A stretch of 38,876 nucleotides of DNA from Acidimicrobiaceae bacterium. Lineage in GTDB: Bacteria > Actinomycetota > Acidimicrobiia > Acidimicrobiales > RAAP-2. A model generated the notes under the pieces. The model was not told where the DNA came from and ran no database searches. It saw nothing but the letters and a program-made list of their open reading frames with translations. Location of the stretch: positions 32,247-71,122 of the forward strand of contig PKXH01000027.1 in assembly GCA_003133405.1 (NCBI GenBank). Direction: 5' to 3'. A program made the translations under genes and the position numbers. Shown here piece after piece: positions 24,691 to 35,269 of this stretch; position 1 is the stretch's first letter; every line of letters starts with the position of its first letter.

Positions 24691-25784
24691 GCGCCCAGAG
24701 AGCGATCCGGTGCTCGGTGATTCGAGGGGGCACCTCCAAGGGCCTCTACTTCCGAGCCGAGGACCTGCCCCACGACATGGCGACCCGGGACCGGGTACTC
24801 CTGGCGGCGATGGGTTCGCCGGACGTCCGCGAGATCGACGGCATGGGCGGCGGCCACCCGCTCACGTCCAAGGTCGCCGTGGTGCAGCGCTCGCGGCGCA
24901 CCGACGCTGACGTCGACTACCTCTTCTTGCAGGTGTGGCCCGATCGGGCCGAGGTTGCCGATAATCAGAACTGCGGCAACTTGCTCGCCGGGGTCGGGCC
25001 CTTCGCCCTCGAAGAGGGGCTGATCGCTCCCGACGGCGACGAGACGTCGGTACGAATCTGGATGGAGAACACCGAAACGATCGCGGTCGCTCGGGTCCAA
25101 ACACCGTCGGGACACGTTCGCTACGACGGGCACGCTCGGATCGACGGCGTACCGGGCACCGCCGCCCCAATCCCCCTCGAGTTCCTCGACGTCGCCGGAT
25201 CGACTTGCGGGAGTCTGCTGCCCACGGGACACGTCGCCGACCGCGTCGCCGGTGTGGAAGTGACGTGCATCGACAATGGGATGCCCGTCGTGTGCGTGCG
25301 CGCCGACGACGTCGGCCTGACGGGCTACGAGGAGCCGGCCGAGATCGAGGCCAACTCCGCCGTGTGTGAGCTGGTCGAGTCGATCCGCCTCGCCGCGGGT
25401 GCCCTTATGAATCTGGGAGACGTGACGGCGAAAACGGTTCCCAAAGTCAGCTTGCTCGCGCCCGCTAAGGGTGGCGGCACCCTCAGCACGCGAACCTTCA
25501 TCCCTCGACGGGTCCACGAGGCCATTGGCGTCTTCGGCGCGGTCTCGGTCGCGACGGCCTGCCTCCTGCCGGGATCGGTCGCCAACGTGGTATCGGGCGT
25601 CCACCCGTCCGACGGCGAAACCACGCTGGACATTGAGCACCCCACGGGTTACTTCAGCGTCTCACTCCGAGCACGCCACGATGGCGACGGAGTTGTCGTG
25701 ACGTCGTCGGCGCTCTTGCGCACGGCCCGACTCCTCATGCGCGGCGAGGTCTTCGTCCCTGGCACCGTGTGGGCCGACGAGTGA
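24687..25784 (+). CDS. ligU: 4-Oxalomesaconate isomerase/tautomerase (PrpF family)
   Basis: This 365-residue member of the PrpF-like diaminopimelate-epimerase fold starts [19 protein letters not shown], then [14 protein letters not shown] and [19 protein letters not shown] with the conserved Cys region, and the late [19 protein letters not shown]. LigU of Sphingobium and GalD of Pseudomonas, in the same family, isomerise 4-oxalomesaconate before hydration. The neighbours on both sides are LigK and LigJ, which fixes the role; whether the chemistry is LigU- or GalD-type cannot be told from sequence. Confidence 0.88.
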   Translation: MSAQRAIRCSVIRGGTSKGLYFRAEDLPHDMATRDRVLLAAMGSPDVREIDGMGGGHPLTSKVAVVQRSRRTDADVDYLFLQVWPDRAEVADNQNCGNLLAGVGPFALEEGLIAPDGDETSVRIWMENTETIAVARVQTPSGHVRYDGHARIDGVPGTAAPIPLEFLDVAGSTCGSLLPTGHVADRVAGVEVTCIDNGMPVVCVRADDVGLTGYEEPAEIEANSAVCELVESIRLAAGALMNLGDVTAKTVPKVSLLAPAKGGGTLSTRTFIPRRVHEAIGVFGAVSVATACLLPGSVANVVSGVHPSDGETTLDIEHPTGYFSVSLRARHDGDGVVVTSSALLRTARLLMRGEVFVPGTVWADE

Positions 25785-26800
25785 TCATCGACTGCCACGG
25801 TCACTTCACGACCGCGCCCGAGGCCCACGGTCTGTGGCGCGCGGCGCAGGTGGCGGCGTTCCACGCCGGCGAGCCATTCCCGGCGTACCCCGTGATCGGC
25901 GACGACGAGATCTACGAGGCGATTGAAACCAATCAGCTTCGGATATTGCGCGACCGGGGCGCCGACTTGACGATCTTCTCACCGCGGGCGTCAGCGATGG
26001 AACACCACGTGGGCGACCACGCGGTCAGCCTGGCCTGGTCGCGCGCGTGCAACGACCTCATTGCTCGCGTCGTCACCTTGTACCCCGAGACATTCGTCGG
26101 GGTCTGCCAGCTCCCCCAGTCGCCCGGGGTCGCCATCGAGCAGTCGATCCCCGAACTCGAGCGGTGCGTCACCGAGCTCGGCTTCGTGGGACTCAACCTC
26201 AGCCCGGACCCCAGCGGCGGCAAATGGAACTCCCCGCCGCTGACCGACCGTTCGTGGTACCCGCTCTACGAGAAGATGGTCGAGTTGGACGTCCCGGCGA
26301 TGATTCACGTGTCGGCCAGTTGCACCCCCGTCTTTCACACGACCGGCGCGCACTACATCAACGCCGATACCACCGCCTTCATGCAACTGCTCCAGGGCGA
26401 CCTCTTTTCCGACTTTCCCGAGCTGCGCATCATCATCCCCCATGGCGGCGGGGCCGTCCCGTACCACTGGGGGCGCTACCGGGGCCTCGCCGACATGCTT
26501 GGCCGTCCCGACCTGTCGACGCACTTGATGCACAACGTCTTTTTCGACACGTGCGTCTATCACGAGGCGGGAGTACGACTCCTCGTGGAGGTCATCGACG
26601 TCGACAACATCCTGTTCGGTTCTGAGATGCTCGGCGCCGTGCGCGGGATCGATCCCACGACCGGCCACCACTTCGACGACACCAAGCGCTACGTCGACGC
26701 CCTCGATCTAGACGCCGAGCAGCGCGAGCGGATCTACGAAAAAAACGCCCGACGAGTCTTCCCGCGTCTCGACGCCCGCCTGGTGGGACAGGGACGCTAG
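25781..26800 (+). CDS. ligJ: 4-Oxalomesaconate hydratase (amidohydrolase fold)
   Basis: The product of about 339 residues begins [15 protein letters not shown], the LigJ hallmark with zinc-binding HGH. Further conserved parts are NLSPDPSGGKWNSPPLTD and IPHGGGAVPYHWGRYRGLAD. The enzyme hydrates oxalomesaconate to 4-carboxy-4-hydroxy-2-oxoadipate. GTG 25781, overlapping the ligU stop in GTGA, is chosen over GTG 25769 because known LigJ proteins start right at IIDCHGH and the rest of the operon uses such overlaps. Confidence 0.92.
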   Translation: MIIDCHGHFTTAPEAHGLWRAAQVAAFHAGEPFPAYPVIGDDEIYEAIETNQLRILRDRGADLTIFSPRASAMEHHVGDHAVSLAWSRACNDLIARVVTLYPETFVGVCQLPQSPGVAIEQSIPELERCVTELGFVGLNLSPDPSGGKWNSPPLTDRSWYPLYEKMVELDVPAMIHVSASCTPVFHTTGAHYINADTTAFMQLLQGDLFSDFPELRIIIPHGGGAVPYHWGRYRGLADMLGRPDLSTHLMHNVFFDTCVYHEAGVRLLVEVIDVDNILFGSEMLGAVRGIDPTTGHHFDDTKRYVDALDLDAEQRERIYEKNARRVFPRLDARLVGQGR

Positions 26801-26802
26801 CG

Positions 26803-27696
26803 ATGGCCACGTACACCGTCGACGCCGATTGGTTGACCTTCGATCCCGAGCCGTCGCGTCCCACCTTCACCTTGCCCAACGGTGCGGTCGACGCGCACTG
26901 CCACGTCTTTGGACCGGGAGACCGGTTCCCGTACTCGCCCTCGCGCAAGTACACGCCGGCGGACGCCACCAAAGAGGACCTGTTCGCGCTGCGCGACTGG
27001 TTGGGGTTCACCGCCAACGTGATCGTGCAAGGGACCTGTCACGGGTCTGACAACAGCGCGATGACCGACGCGCTCGTCGCCGCGAAGGGCCGGGCCCGAG
27101 GCGTGGCGACGGTGGAGCCGGGAGTCTCAGCGGCCCAGCTCAACGAGCTGCACGACGCCGGGGTACGCGCCGTGCGCTTCAACTACGTGCGACGCCTGGT
27201 CGACCCAGAGCCCGACGAGTACTACCTGCGCATTGTGGAAAAGATCGCCCCGCTCGGATGGCACGTCGACGTCTACTTCGAGGCCGACGACCTGGCGCGC
27301 CGGTGGGACCTCTTCACGTCATTGGACAGCATCGTCGTGGTCGACCACATGGGGCGCCCGGACGTCACCCAGCCGGTCGACGGTCCCGAGTTCGGGCAAT
27401 TCCTGCGCCTGATGCGCGAGCACCAGAACATCTGGGCCAAGGTCACGTGTCCCGAACGCCTCAGCCTGTCGGGGCCGCCCGAGTGGTCCGACACCGTGCC
27501 CTTCGCGCGCCGACTGGTCGAGGAGTTTCCCGATAGGGTCCTTTGGGGAACGGACTGGCCGCACCCGAACCTGAAGGAGTACATGCCCGACGACGGCCAG
27601 CTCGTCGACGTGATCCCGCGCATCGCGACCACCACCGACCTCCAGCACCGACTGCTCGTCGACAACCCCACCCGCCTCTTCTGGAAGGAGAACTGA
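26803..27696 (+). CDS. ligI: 2-Pyrone-4,6-dicarboxylate hydrolase
   Basis: This 297-residue amidohydrolase opens the pyrone PDC to oxalomesaconate. It has NGAVDAHCHVFGPGDRFPYS with the HxH motif near the N-terminus, SRKYTPADATKEDLF, NVIVQGTCHGSDN, and VLWGTDWPHPN with the catalytic Asp near residue 250. Known LigI works without an essential metal. It starts two bases after the ligJ stop. Confidence 0.94.
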   Translation: MATYTVDADWLTFDPEPSRPTFTLPNGAVDAHCHVFGPGDRFPYSPSRKYTPADATKEDLFALRDWLGFTANVIVQGTCHGSDNSAMTDALVAAKGRARGVATVEPGVSAAQLNELHDAGVRAVRFNYVRRLVDPEPDEYYLRIVEKIAPLGWHVDVYFEADDLARRWDLFTSLDSIVVVDHMGRPDVTQPVDGPEFGQFLRLMREHQNIWAKVTCPERLSLSGPPEWSDTVPFARRLVEEFPDRVLWGTDWPHPNLKEYMPDDGQLVDVIPRIATTTDLQHRLLVDNPTRLFWKEN

Positions 27697-27699
27697 AAG

Positions 27700-28934
<1,235 letters not shown>

Positions 28935-28937
28935 CCG

Positions 28938-29897
28938 GTGGCGGACCTGCGCGTCGCCGTCGCCGGCGCGGGAGCCTTCGGCATCAAGCACCTCGACGCC
29001 CTGGCTCGCATCGCCGAGGTCGAGGTCACCGCCGTGGTGAGCCGCACACCAGAACAAGCCCGCGACGTCGCCGCCCAGTACAACGTGGCCGTGGCCGCGA
29101 CGGACCTCGCCGAGGTTCTCGCCTCACCCGACGTGGACGCGGTGATCTTGTGCACGCCGACCCAACTCCACGCCGAACAGTCCATTGCGACGATGCGCGC
29201 GGGCAAGCACGTCCAAGTCGAGATCCCCCTCGCCGACTCCTGGCGTGACGCTCAAGCCGTGGCCGCGGTCGCGGACGAGACCGGCCTCACCTGCATGGTG
29301 GGCCACACCCGGCGCTTCAACCCGTCGCATCAGTGGCTGCACCGGCGCATCGAGAAGGGCGAGCTCGCCATCCAGCAGATGGACGTCCAGACCTACTTCT
29401 ACCGACGCACGAATACCAACGCGCTCGGCCAGCCCCGCAGCTGGGTCGATAACCTCCTGTGGCACCACGCCGCACACACCATCGATCTCTTCGCGTACCA
29501 GACCGGCGAGCCGGTGAGTGTGGCGAACGTCCTCGCCGGACCACCCCACCCACAGTTGGGCATCCCCATGGACATGTCGATTCAGCTGGCAACGGCATCG
29601 GACGCTCTGTGCACCGTGTCGCTCAGTTTCAATAACGACGGTCCCCTGGGCACGGTCTTTCGCTACATCTGCGACAACGGAACCTTCGTCGCGCGCTACG
29701 ACGATCTCTTCACGGGCCACAACGAACAGATCGACGTCTCGTCAGCGGCGGTCTCGAGTGACGGCATCGAGCTCCAGGACCGCGAGTTCGTCCGGGCGCT
29801 ACGAGATGGCGGCGAGCCCAACGCGTCCATCAGGTCGGTCATGGGCTGCTACCGAGTCCTCGGCGCACTTCAAGAACAGCTCGACGGCGCTCGCTGA
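28938..29897 (+). CDS. ligC: CHMS dehydrogenase (Gfo/Idh/MocA fold)
   Basis: This 319-residue NADP-dependent enzyme oxidises the cyclic hemiacetal of CHMS to 2-pyrone-4,6-dicarboxylate. It shows the Rossmann glycine motif VAVAGAGAFGIKHLDAL, the EIPLADSWRDA segment in place of the EKP of other family members, and WVDNLLWHHAAHTIDLF, all as in LigC. It follows ligB by three bases and ends the operon seven bases before the convergent TetR gene. Confidence 0.93.
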   Translation: MADLRVAVAGAGAFGIKHLDALARIAEVEVTAVVSRTPEQARDVAAQYNVAVAATDLAEVLASPDVDAVILCTPTQLHAEQSIATMRAGKHVQVEIPLADSWRDAQAVAAVADETGLTCMVGHTRRFNPSHQWLHRRIEKGELAIQQMDVQTYFYRRTNTNALGQPRSWVDNLLWHHAAHTIDLFAYQTGEPVSVANVLAGPPHPQLGIPMDMSIQLATASDALCTVSLSFNNDGPLGTVFRYICDNGTFVARYDDLFTGHNEQIDVSSAAVSSDGIELQDREFVRALRDGGEPNASIRSVMGCYRVLGALQEQLDGAR

Positions 29898-29903
29898 GCG
29901 CGC

Positions 29904-30566
29904 CTACGCGGGCGGGCTGGTGAGGTAGTCCACGACCACGTCGCCGATCATGCGCCGATAGGCGGAGCGACGACGCGGCTCCACCAGGTTCCGGCCGAAG
30001 TTCGCTGCGAAGGTGTAGCGGTTGTTAATCCGAAAGAAGCAAAACGAACTGATCAACATGTGCATGTCGAGGGCGTCGACGTCGCGGCGAAAGACACCCT
30101 CATTGCGGCCGCGCGCAAGCACCTGCTTGAGGATCTTGATCCCCGGACGGTCCAACCCCGGAAAGCCCTTCGCCGCCGTGACGAAACGGGCCTGCTGGAC
30201 GTTCTCGTGGCTGACCAGGCGACTGAAGTTGGGGTTGGCCTCGTGGCGGTCGAAGGTGGCCTCGGCCAGGCGACGGATCGCGGTCACCGGGTCGAGCGTC
30301 TCGACGTCGATGTTCTCCTCCACGACGCGGATGTCCTTGTAGGCGCGCTCCAGCGCCGCGACGTAGAGCAGTTCCTTGGAGCCGAAGTAGTAGTAGATCA
30401 TCCGCTTGGTCGTGCGGGTCCGATCGGCGATCTCGTCGACCCGCGCGCCCGCGAGGCCACGGTCGGCGAACTCCTCGGTCGCCACCTCCAAGATCTCTTG
30501 GCGCGTTCGTTCGGGGTCACGTTGGCGGCGCTCCGCCTTCACCGTCTTGGCCTGCTCGACTTTCAT
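29904..30566 (-). CDS. TetR-family regulator of the lig cluster
   Basis: The 220-residue protein from ATG 30566 has the N-terminal TetR helix-turn-helix (RVDEIADRTRTTKRMIYYYF, residues about 42-61) and a ligand-binding C-terminal domain with FSRLVSHENVQQARFV, similar to TetR C-terminal domains found in catabolic repressors. GAGGGG precedes this ATG; the track start at 30680 adds 38 unlikely residues. Facing ligC end-to-end, it probably represses the aromatic operons, but ligand and sites are inferred only. Lig clusters of proteobacteria usually use LysR-type activators, so TetR control would be different. Confidence 0.85.
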   Translation of the reverse strand: MKVEQAKTVKAERRQRDPERTRQEILEVATEEFADRGLAGARVDEIADRTRTTKRMIYYYFGSKELLYVAALERAYKDIRVVEENIDVETLDPVTAIRRLAEATFDRHEANPNFSRLVSHENVQQARFVTAAKGFPGLDRPGIKILKQVLARGRNEGVFRRDVDALDMHMLISSFCFFRINNRYTFAANFGRNLVEPRRRSAYRRMIGDVVVDYLTSPPA

Positions 30567-30593
30567 CCGGACCCCTCGTCTCGTCACATCGAC

Positions 30594-30607
30594 GGACCAA
30601 CTAACTG
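30594..30607 (-). promoter_or_regulatory. Candidate TetR operator upstream of its gene
   Basis: CAGTTAGTTGGTCC on minus resembles the site at 23933-23946 before ligK. It is 28 bases before the TetR ATG. The rest of 30608-30805 shows no gene or motif I can support. Confidence 0.35.
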
Positions 30608-30805
30608 CTTGGAACAATCCCACGGTAGCCGGACTCGGTACGGACGCGAGGCAACATTGCCGACGCAACGGCGAGGCCATCTCGCCGTCGACGCGTCCAG
30701 ATCCTTGGGGACAACCTCATCGTCGTACTGATGCACTGGCGCGCTGAAGTCGAAGAACCTGACGAACAACACGCCGCGACCAATTCGACGGAACCGTCCG
30801 GGACC

Positions 30806-33367
30806 TCAGGGTGCGAAGCGCACCACACCATCGGCGTTGAGCGGCAGCGTTCGCAGCCGGACCCCAATGAGATCGAAGACGGCGTTGGCGATCGCCGGGG
30901 CCACGCAAATCATTGGCGTCTCGGCCGCCCCGGCCGATGGCTGATCCGGACGATCGAGCAGCACGACGTCGATTTGGGGCACGTCACTGATCCGCGGAAC
31001 GCGATACGCCGAGAAGGAGCCATTCGTGATGACGCCATCGGTGAAATGGATTGCCTCGAACAGTGCTCCACCTAGCGCCATGACCGCGGCCCCTTCGATC
31101 TGGTTCGCCACCGTCTGGGGATTCACCTCAGCTCCGCACTCGTACGCGGTGACAAGACGGGTGACCCGAAGACTCCCCTCGACACGTTCGACCCCGGCCA
31201 CGGTGGCCACTCGGCCACCCTTTTCAAAACCCAGCGCGATGCCCTGGCCGGCGCCGCTCCCGGCCAGCCAGCCGAAACGCTCGGACGCGGCTCGCAGAAC
31301 CGTAACCAGTCGCTCGTCGTCGAGATTGCGTACACGGAATTCGATCGGATCCATGCCGAGCTGATGGGCGAGTTCGTCCATCTGCGATTCCCGCGCGAAG
31401 TTGTTGGCGGTGGCCGCGAGAGCTCGGTAGGAGGCCTGAAGGAGAGGGCTGCTCGCGGGCTGGTAGTCGATCCGCTGATTCGCCACCCGGTACGGTGTCG
31501 CGATCGCCGCCGGACCCGAGTTCACGTTGGTGAAAGTCCAAGCGGACAGTGCGCCGTCCGCTGTCGTGGCGCCGGCCACGTCGATGACCGCCGCCGGACG
31601 CAGGGTGCCCGACGTGAACTCCTCATGACGCGTCCACGAGACTTTGACAGGAGCACCGACCTCTCGAGCCATGACGGCCGCCTCCGTCGCCACGCCGCCT
31701 CCGTGCTTACCGCCGAACCCGCCGCCGGTCGGCGGCACGATAACCCGGACCCGCTCCTCGTCGACATCCAGTTCGGCCGCCACCTGGGCGCGGGTGGGAA
31801 ATGGCGTCTGGGTGCCGACCCAAACCGTCAGGCGTCCGTCGTCGTCCCACTCCGCCAACGCACCGCGCGTCTCGAGCGCCGCGGGGGCAATGTAAGCCGT
31901 TTGGTAGGTGGCCCGGCCCCGCACCGGCGCGGCGACGAGCGCGCCGTCGGGGTCTCCGCGCTCCTCGTGCACCGCCTGGCCCCAACCCGAGGTCGCGGCC
32001 AACGGATGCGAGCGCAAGAACGCTTCGAGGTCGACGTCCGACGGCGCGTCGGGCACGTCCCACTCCGCGCGCAGGGCGCCCAGAGCGAGACGCGCCGTCG
32101 CCGGATCGTTCGCGACGACGCCGGTCACCTTGTGGGTTTGAACAACGTCGACGTCGTCACGTCCCTCCAACGCGCTGGCGTCGACGTGGCGAAGCGTCGC
32201 TCCGACCATCGGAGGACGCAGCACGGCGCCATAACGCAAACCCGGAAAGGTGAGGTCCGAGATAAAGCGTCGCGACCCGGTGACGGCGTCCACCGTTCCT
32301 TCGGGCACGTGGCCCTTTCCCGCGGCACGCCACTTCGTCGGCGCGGTGACCTCGGGCTCGCCGGTGACAACCTCGACGCGGCGTGAGCCGGCGGCCACCG
32401 GCAGCACGGTACGAGCGAAGGCCGCCACCTTGCGAAGCGCGTTGCCGGCGTCGGGCATCGAACGACTGCCGTAGGTACCCATGTCGTAGGGGCAGAGGTC
32501 GGTGTCGCCCATCGCCAGGTGGACCTTCGCCAAGGGAATGCGAAGTTCCTCGGCGACCAGGAGTCGTAGCGCGGTGCAGTTGTCCTGGCCGACGTCAACC
32601 TTGCCAGTAAAGGCCGTCACGAGTCCGCCGTCACTTACGTGCAGCCAGGCGCCCGCGCCAGTGGTCCAACTCCCCGGTTCGAGGGGAGGGGGCCGAAGCA
32701 CCACTACGAGCCCGTCGCCGAGTATTTCGAACCAGTCGCACTCCTCCGACTCGGTCATGTCCCACGGCCGAGCGGGACGCCGCCCGGGCGAACCGGGGTC
32801 GGGAATATCTCGACGGTCGGTTGCTGGCGTATCCGGCACCTGGTTCTCGACGGCGCCCTGCGCGCCCAACTCGACCGCACGACGCACCGCGCGGCGAATT
32901 TGCGGATAGCAGCCACAGCGACAGATGTTGCCCGCCAAGGCGTCATCAACGGCGGCGGCATCGGGGTTCGAGTCTCGTTGCAGGAGAGCAACCACAGAAA
33001 GGACCATCGCCGGCGTGCAGTAGCCGCACTGGGCGGCTCCGGTCTCGGCGAATGCTTGTTGGACGGGGTGCAACACTCCGGCGCTAGCGAGCCCCTCGAC
33101 CGTCAGGACACTTCGACCCGCTATGTCGTTGACCTGTTGCTGACAGGCCTTCGCTGGTTGACCGTCGACGAGCACCGTGCACGATCCGCACGCCCCTTCC
33201 CCACAACCCGGCTTCGCACCCGTGAGACCCAACACCTCGCGAAGCACCGTCAGCACGGTCGTCGTCGAAGGCACCGACCGGGCAGCACCGTTGACGAAGA
33301 GTGTGACACGCGGGGACGCTTCAGCGGGGATGGCGCCCTTGCTAATCGAATGTTCACCCGCGTCCAT
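30806..33367 (-). CDS. Fused 2Fe-2S/molybdopterin hydroxylase (xanthine oxidase family)
   Basis: This 853-residue protein joins two usually separate subunits. Residues about 20-170 hold a plant-type 2Fe-2S domain (CGEGACGSCTVLVDG) and the helical second 2Fe-2S domain (CGYCTPAM, ICRCGCYP). After a linker, the molybdenum cofactor domains follow: FTGKVDVGQDNCTALRLLVA, GTYGSRSMPDAG, PPTGGGFGGKHGGG and the C-terminal GAAETPMICVAPAIANAVF with the probable catalytic Glu. This resembles isoquinoline- or nicotinate-oxidising IorAB-type enzymes, which lack an FAD subunit and pass electrons to other acceptors. The substrate is likely an aromatic aldehyde or N-heterocycle. It converges with nothing and is followed by the TetR gene region. 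Confidence 0.85.
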   Translation of the reverse strand: MDAGEHSISKGAIPAEASPRVTLFVNGAARSVPSTTTVLTVLREVLGLTGAKPGCGEGACGSCTVLVDGQPAKACQQQVNDIAGRSVLTVEGLASAGVLHPVQQAFAETGAAQCGYCTPAMVLSVVALLQRDSNPDAAAVDDALAGNICRCGCYPQIRRAVRRAVELGAQGAVENQVPDTPATDRRDIPDPGSPGRRPARPWDMTESEECDWFEILGDGLVVVLRPPPLEPGSWTTGAGAWLHVSDGGLVTAFTGKVDVGQDNCTALRLLVAEELRIPLAKVHLAMGDTDLCPYDMGTYGSRSMPDAGNALRKVAAFARTVLPVAAGSRRVEVVTGEPEVTAPTKWRAAGKGHVPEGTVDAVTGSRRFISDLTFPGLRYGAVLRPPMVGATLRHVDASALEGRDDVDVVQTHKVTGVVANDPATARLALGALRAEWDVPDAPSDVDLEAFLRSHPLAATSGWGQAVHEERGDPDGALVAAPVRGRATYQTAYIAPAALETRGALAEWDDDGRLTVWVGTQTPFPTRAQVAAELDVDEERVRVIVPPTGGGFGGKHGGGVATEAAVMAREVGAPVKVSWTRHEEFTSGTLRPAAVIDVAGATTADGALSAWTFTNVNSGPAAIATPYRVANQRIDYQPASSPLLQASYRALAATANNFARESQMDELAHQLGMDPIEFRVRNLDDERLVTVLRAASERFGWLAGSGAGQGIALGFEKGGRVATVAGVERVEGSLRVTRLVTAYECGAEVNPQTVANQIEGAAVMALGGALFEAIHFTDGVITNGSFSAYRVPRISDVPQIDVVLLDRPDQPSAGAAETPMICVAPAIANAVFDLIGVRLRTLPLNADGVVRFAP

Positions 33368-33393
33368 AGCGGGATGTTAACCCTCCATCGCGA

Positions 33394-33412
33394 AAGGATC
33401 CGATGGATCCTT
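33394..33412. promoter_or_regulatory. Inverted repeat AAGGATCC-gat-GGATCCTT, possible operator
   Basis: A perfect 8-bp inverted repeat with a 3-bp spacer lies 27 bases upstream of the molybdo-hydroxylase start, a typical operator position. The remaining gap to 33659 also contains the 10-bp palindrome ctagtactag (33464-33473) and no gene I can support. Confidence 0.45.
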
Positions 33413-33659
33413 CACCTCGACTATCGCCAATCGGTTCACATTAATGGTGCACGCACGCACTCTCTAGTACTAGTGGATGACTCATCAACAGAGCCTGACG
33501 GTGTCGCTCTGTCCAGGTGATCGAGGGCGTGAAGAAACAACTGGTTACGCTCGATAACCTTCCGCCCCCACCAGCCGTCCCCCAGAACGTTGCCGCCAAC
33601 TCATCACACGCCGGGCGCACGGCCACGCTGCACCCGGCTCGGTCTTCTCGCCGACGGTA

Positions 33660-34394
33660 GTGTCAAAACCCATGGAGGAATCGAACCATTTGACGTTTGA
33701 CGTGGCGCAGTTGCGCGTCGTGCGAGGGGGCAACGAGACCTTGAAGTCGATCTCGTTTCGCGCCGTCCCCGGTGAGCTGATCGGTCTGCTCGGGCCGAGC
33801 GGCAGCGGTAAGAGCACCCTGATGCGCTCGCTCCTCGGCGTCCAGGCGATCACCAGTGGATCGGCGCGGATTCTCAACTCCGAGGTGGGATCGCCCGCGC
33901 TGCGCGGCCGGATCGGGTACATGGCCCAGGGCTCGGCCGTCTACCTCGACCTCACCGTCGAGGAGAACCTCCGCTACTTCGCCGGGGTGTTGCACCAAGA
34001 CCCCATAGAGGTTGCTCGGGTCATGGACGTCGTCGCCCTCACCTCCTTCGCAGGTCGCCTCGTGTCATCGCTCTCGGGCGGTGAGCAGACGCGAGTGTCG
34101 CTCGGCATTGCTCTCCTGGGATCGCCCCGCGTCCTCATCCTGGACGAACCAACCGTGGGCCTGGATCCAATTCTGCGTCGCGATCTTTGGCGCACCTTTG
34201 GAGATCTCGCCCGAACGGGTGTCACCGTCGTCGTGTCGAGCCACGTGATGGATGAAGCGGCCCGCTGCGCCAGGCTGCTGCTGCTACGTGACGGGATGCT
34301 GCTGTTCGATGACACGCCGGCGTCGCTGCTCGCCATCTCCGGGGCGTCGAGCTACGACGAGGCGTTCGAACGCCTGATCGAAGGTGCTCCGTGA
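33660..34394 (+). CDS. ABC exporter ATPase (CcmA/DrrA type)
   Basis: This 244-residue ATPase has Walker A GPSGSGKST near residues 44-52, signature SLSGGEQTRVSLGIAL, Walker B RVLILDEPTVGLDP and the switch histidine in VVSSHVMDEA. It pairs with the next gene, an ABC-2 permease, overlapping it by four bases. Substrate unknown; such pairs export drugs, lipids or polysaccharides. GTG 33660 or ATG 33672 may be the start; neither has a clear ribosome site. Confidence 0.88.
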   Translation: MSKPMEESNHLTFDVAQLRVVRGGNETLKSISFRAVPGELIGLLGPSGSGKSTLMRSLLGVQAITSGSARILNSEVGSPALRGRIGYMAQGSAVYLDLTVEENLRYFAGVLHQDPIEVARVMDVVALTSFAGRLVSSLSGGEQTRVSLGIALLGSPRVLILDEPTVGLDPILRRDLWRTFGDLARTGVTVVVSSHVMDEAARCARLLLLRDGMLLFDDTPASLLAISGASSYDEAFERLIEGAP

Positions 34395-35116
34395 ACCTTC
34401 ACCGAACACTGCTCACCACGCGTCGCATCCTCGAACAGTTGCGCCACGACCCGCGCACGATCGCGCTGCTGTTGCTCGTACCGACGGCGTTGGTCGGTCT
34501 TCTCGCATGGACTCTCACCAACCAGCCGGGAGCTTTCGACTCGATTGGACCAAAACTGCTGGGGGTCTTCCCCCTCGTGGTTATGTTCCTCGTCACGTCG
34601 GTCATCACGTTGCGCGAGCGCTCGCTCGGGACCCTCGAGCGACTCTTCACGACGCCCCTCACCAAGGCCGATTTCGTGGCCGGCTACGCGATCGCCTTCG
34701 GGGCGCTCGCCCTCGTCCAGAGCCTTCTCGTCTCGGTCCTTTCCTACACGTGGTACGGACTGGCCCACCAAGGCGTGCCGTGGCGCATCAGCGTCGTGGC
34801 GCTCTTGGCTGGCCTGCTCGGCACCGCGTTGGGGCTGGCGCTCAGCGCCGTGGCCCACTCGGAGTTCCAAGCCGTACAGTTCATGCCAGCGTTCATCTTG
34901 CCCCAGCTCCTCCTCTGCGGCCTCGTCATTCCCGTCGTCAAGCTCCCCGGCGTGCTGCGCGTCGTCGCCGACGTGTTGCCGATGACCGCCGCGGCGCACG
35001 CCATCGCCCCGCTGCAGTCGAACTGGTACTACATGGGCCAGTTCGCCATCATGCTCGCGTACATATTCGTCGCCCTCGCGGTAGGTGCGGCCTCCCTGCG
35101 ACGAAGGACCAAGTAA
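34391..35116 (+). CDS. ABC-2 type permease
   Basis: This 241-residue membrane protein has about six hydrophobic spans and the ABC-2 layout: TIALLLLVPTALVGLLAW first, then the coupling segment LRERSLGTLERLFTTPLTKADF (partly quoted as ERSLGTLERLFTTPL), and QFMPAFILPQLLLCGLVIP. The coupling segment is diagnostic. Its GTG start lies in the stop of the ATPase gene. Confidence 0.88.
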   Translation: MNLHRTLLTTRRILEQLRHDPRTIALLLLVPTALVGLLAWTLTNQPGAFDSIGPKLLGVFPLVVMFLVTSVITLRERSLGTLERLFTTPLTKADFVAGYAIAFGALALVQSLLVSVLSYTWYGLAHQGVPWRISVVALLAGLLGTALGLALSAVAHSEFQAVQFMPAFILPQLLLCGLVIPVVKLPGVLRVVADVLPMTAAAHAIAPLQSNWYYMGQFAIMLAYIFVALAVGAASLRRRTK

Positions 35117-35197
35117 CCTCAAGCGCCGGTGGGATATCGCTCAGAACAGCGACCACGTCACACTTCGATCGAATACGGTCGTCGCGATAAAGGGGGG

Positions 35198-35269
35198 ATG
35201 GGTTTCATGAGCGAAGCGACGTCGCGTCCTGTCCCTTGCTCGCCGTCGGGCCCCGGGAACGTGCCGTGA
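35198..35269 (+). CDS. 23-residue leader ORF coupled to ABC ATPase
   Basis: ATG 35198 follows a strong aagggggg and opens a short frame (MGFMSEATSRPVPCSPSGPG then NVP) whose TGA at 35267-35269 overlaps the GTG start of the next ATPase as GTGA. The ATPase itself has no good ribosome site, so its translation probably depends on this leader. Whether the peptide has a function is unknown. A 10-bp palindrome ttcgatcgaa lies upstream at 35164-35173. Confidence 0.5.
   Translation: MGFMSEATSRPVPCSPSGPGNVP

Noticed and set aside
24666-25640. Long minus-strand ORF opposite ligU, and similar ones at 21256-22287, 27319-28041 and 28281-29057
   Set aside because: They mirror strongly recognised genes, are rich in Arg, Gly, Asp and His, and show no family motifs; they are typical GC-rich shadows.
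30608-30805. Possible small gene on either strand between the TetR and molybdo-hydroxylase genes
   Set aside because: Short frames exist on both strands but show no recognisable motif, ribosome site or consistent codon use.
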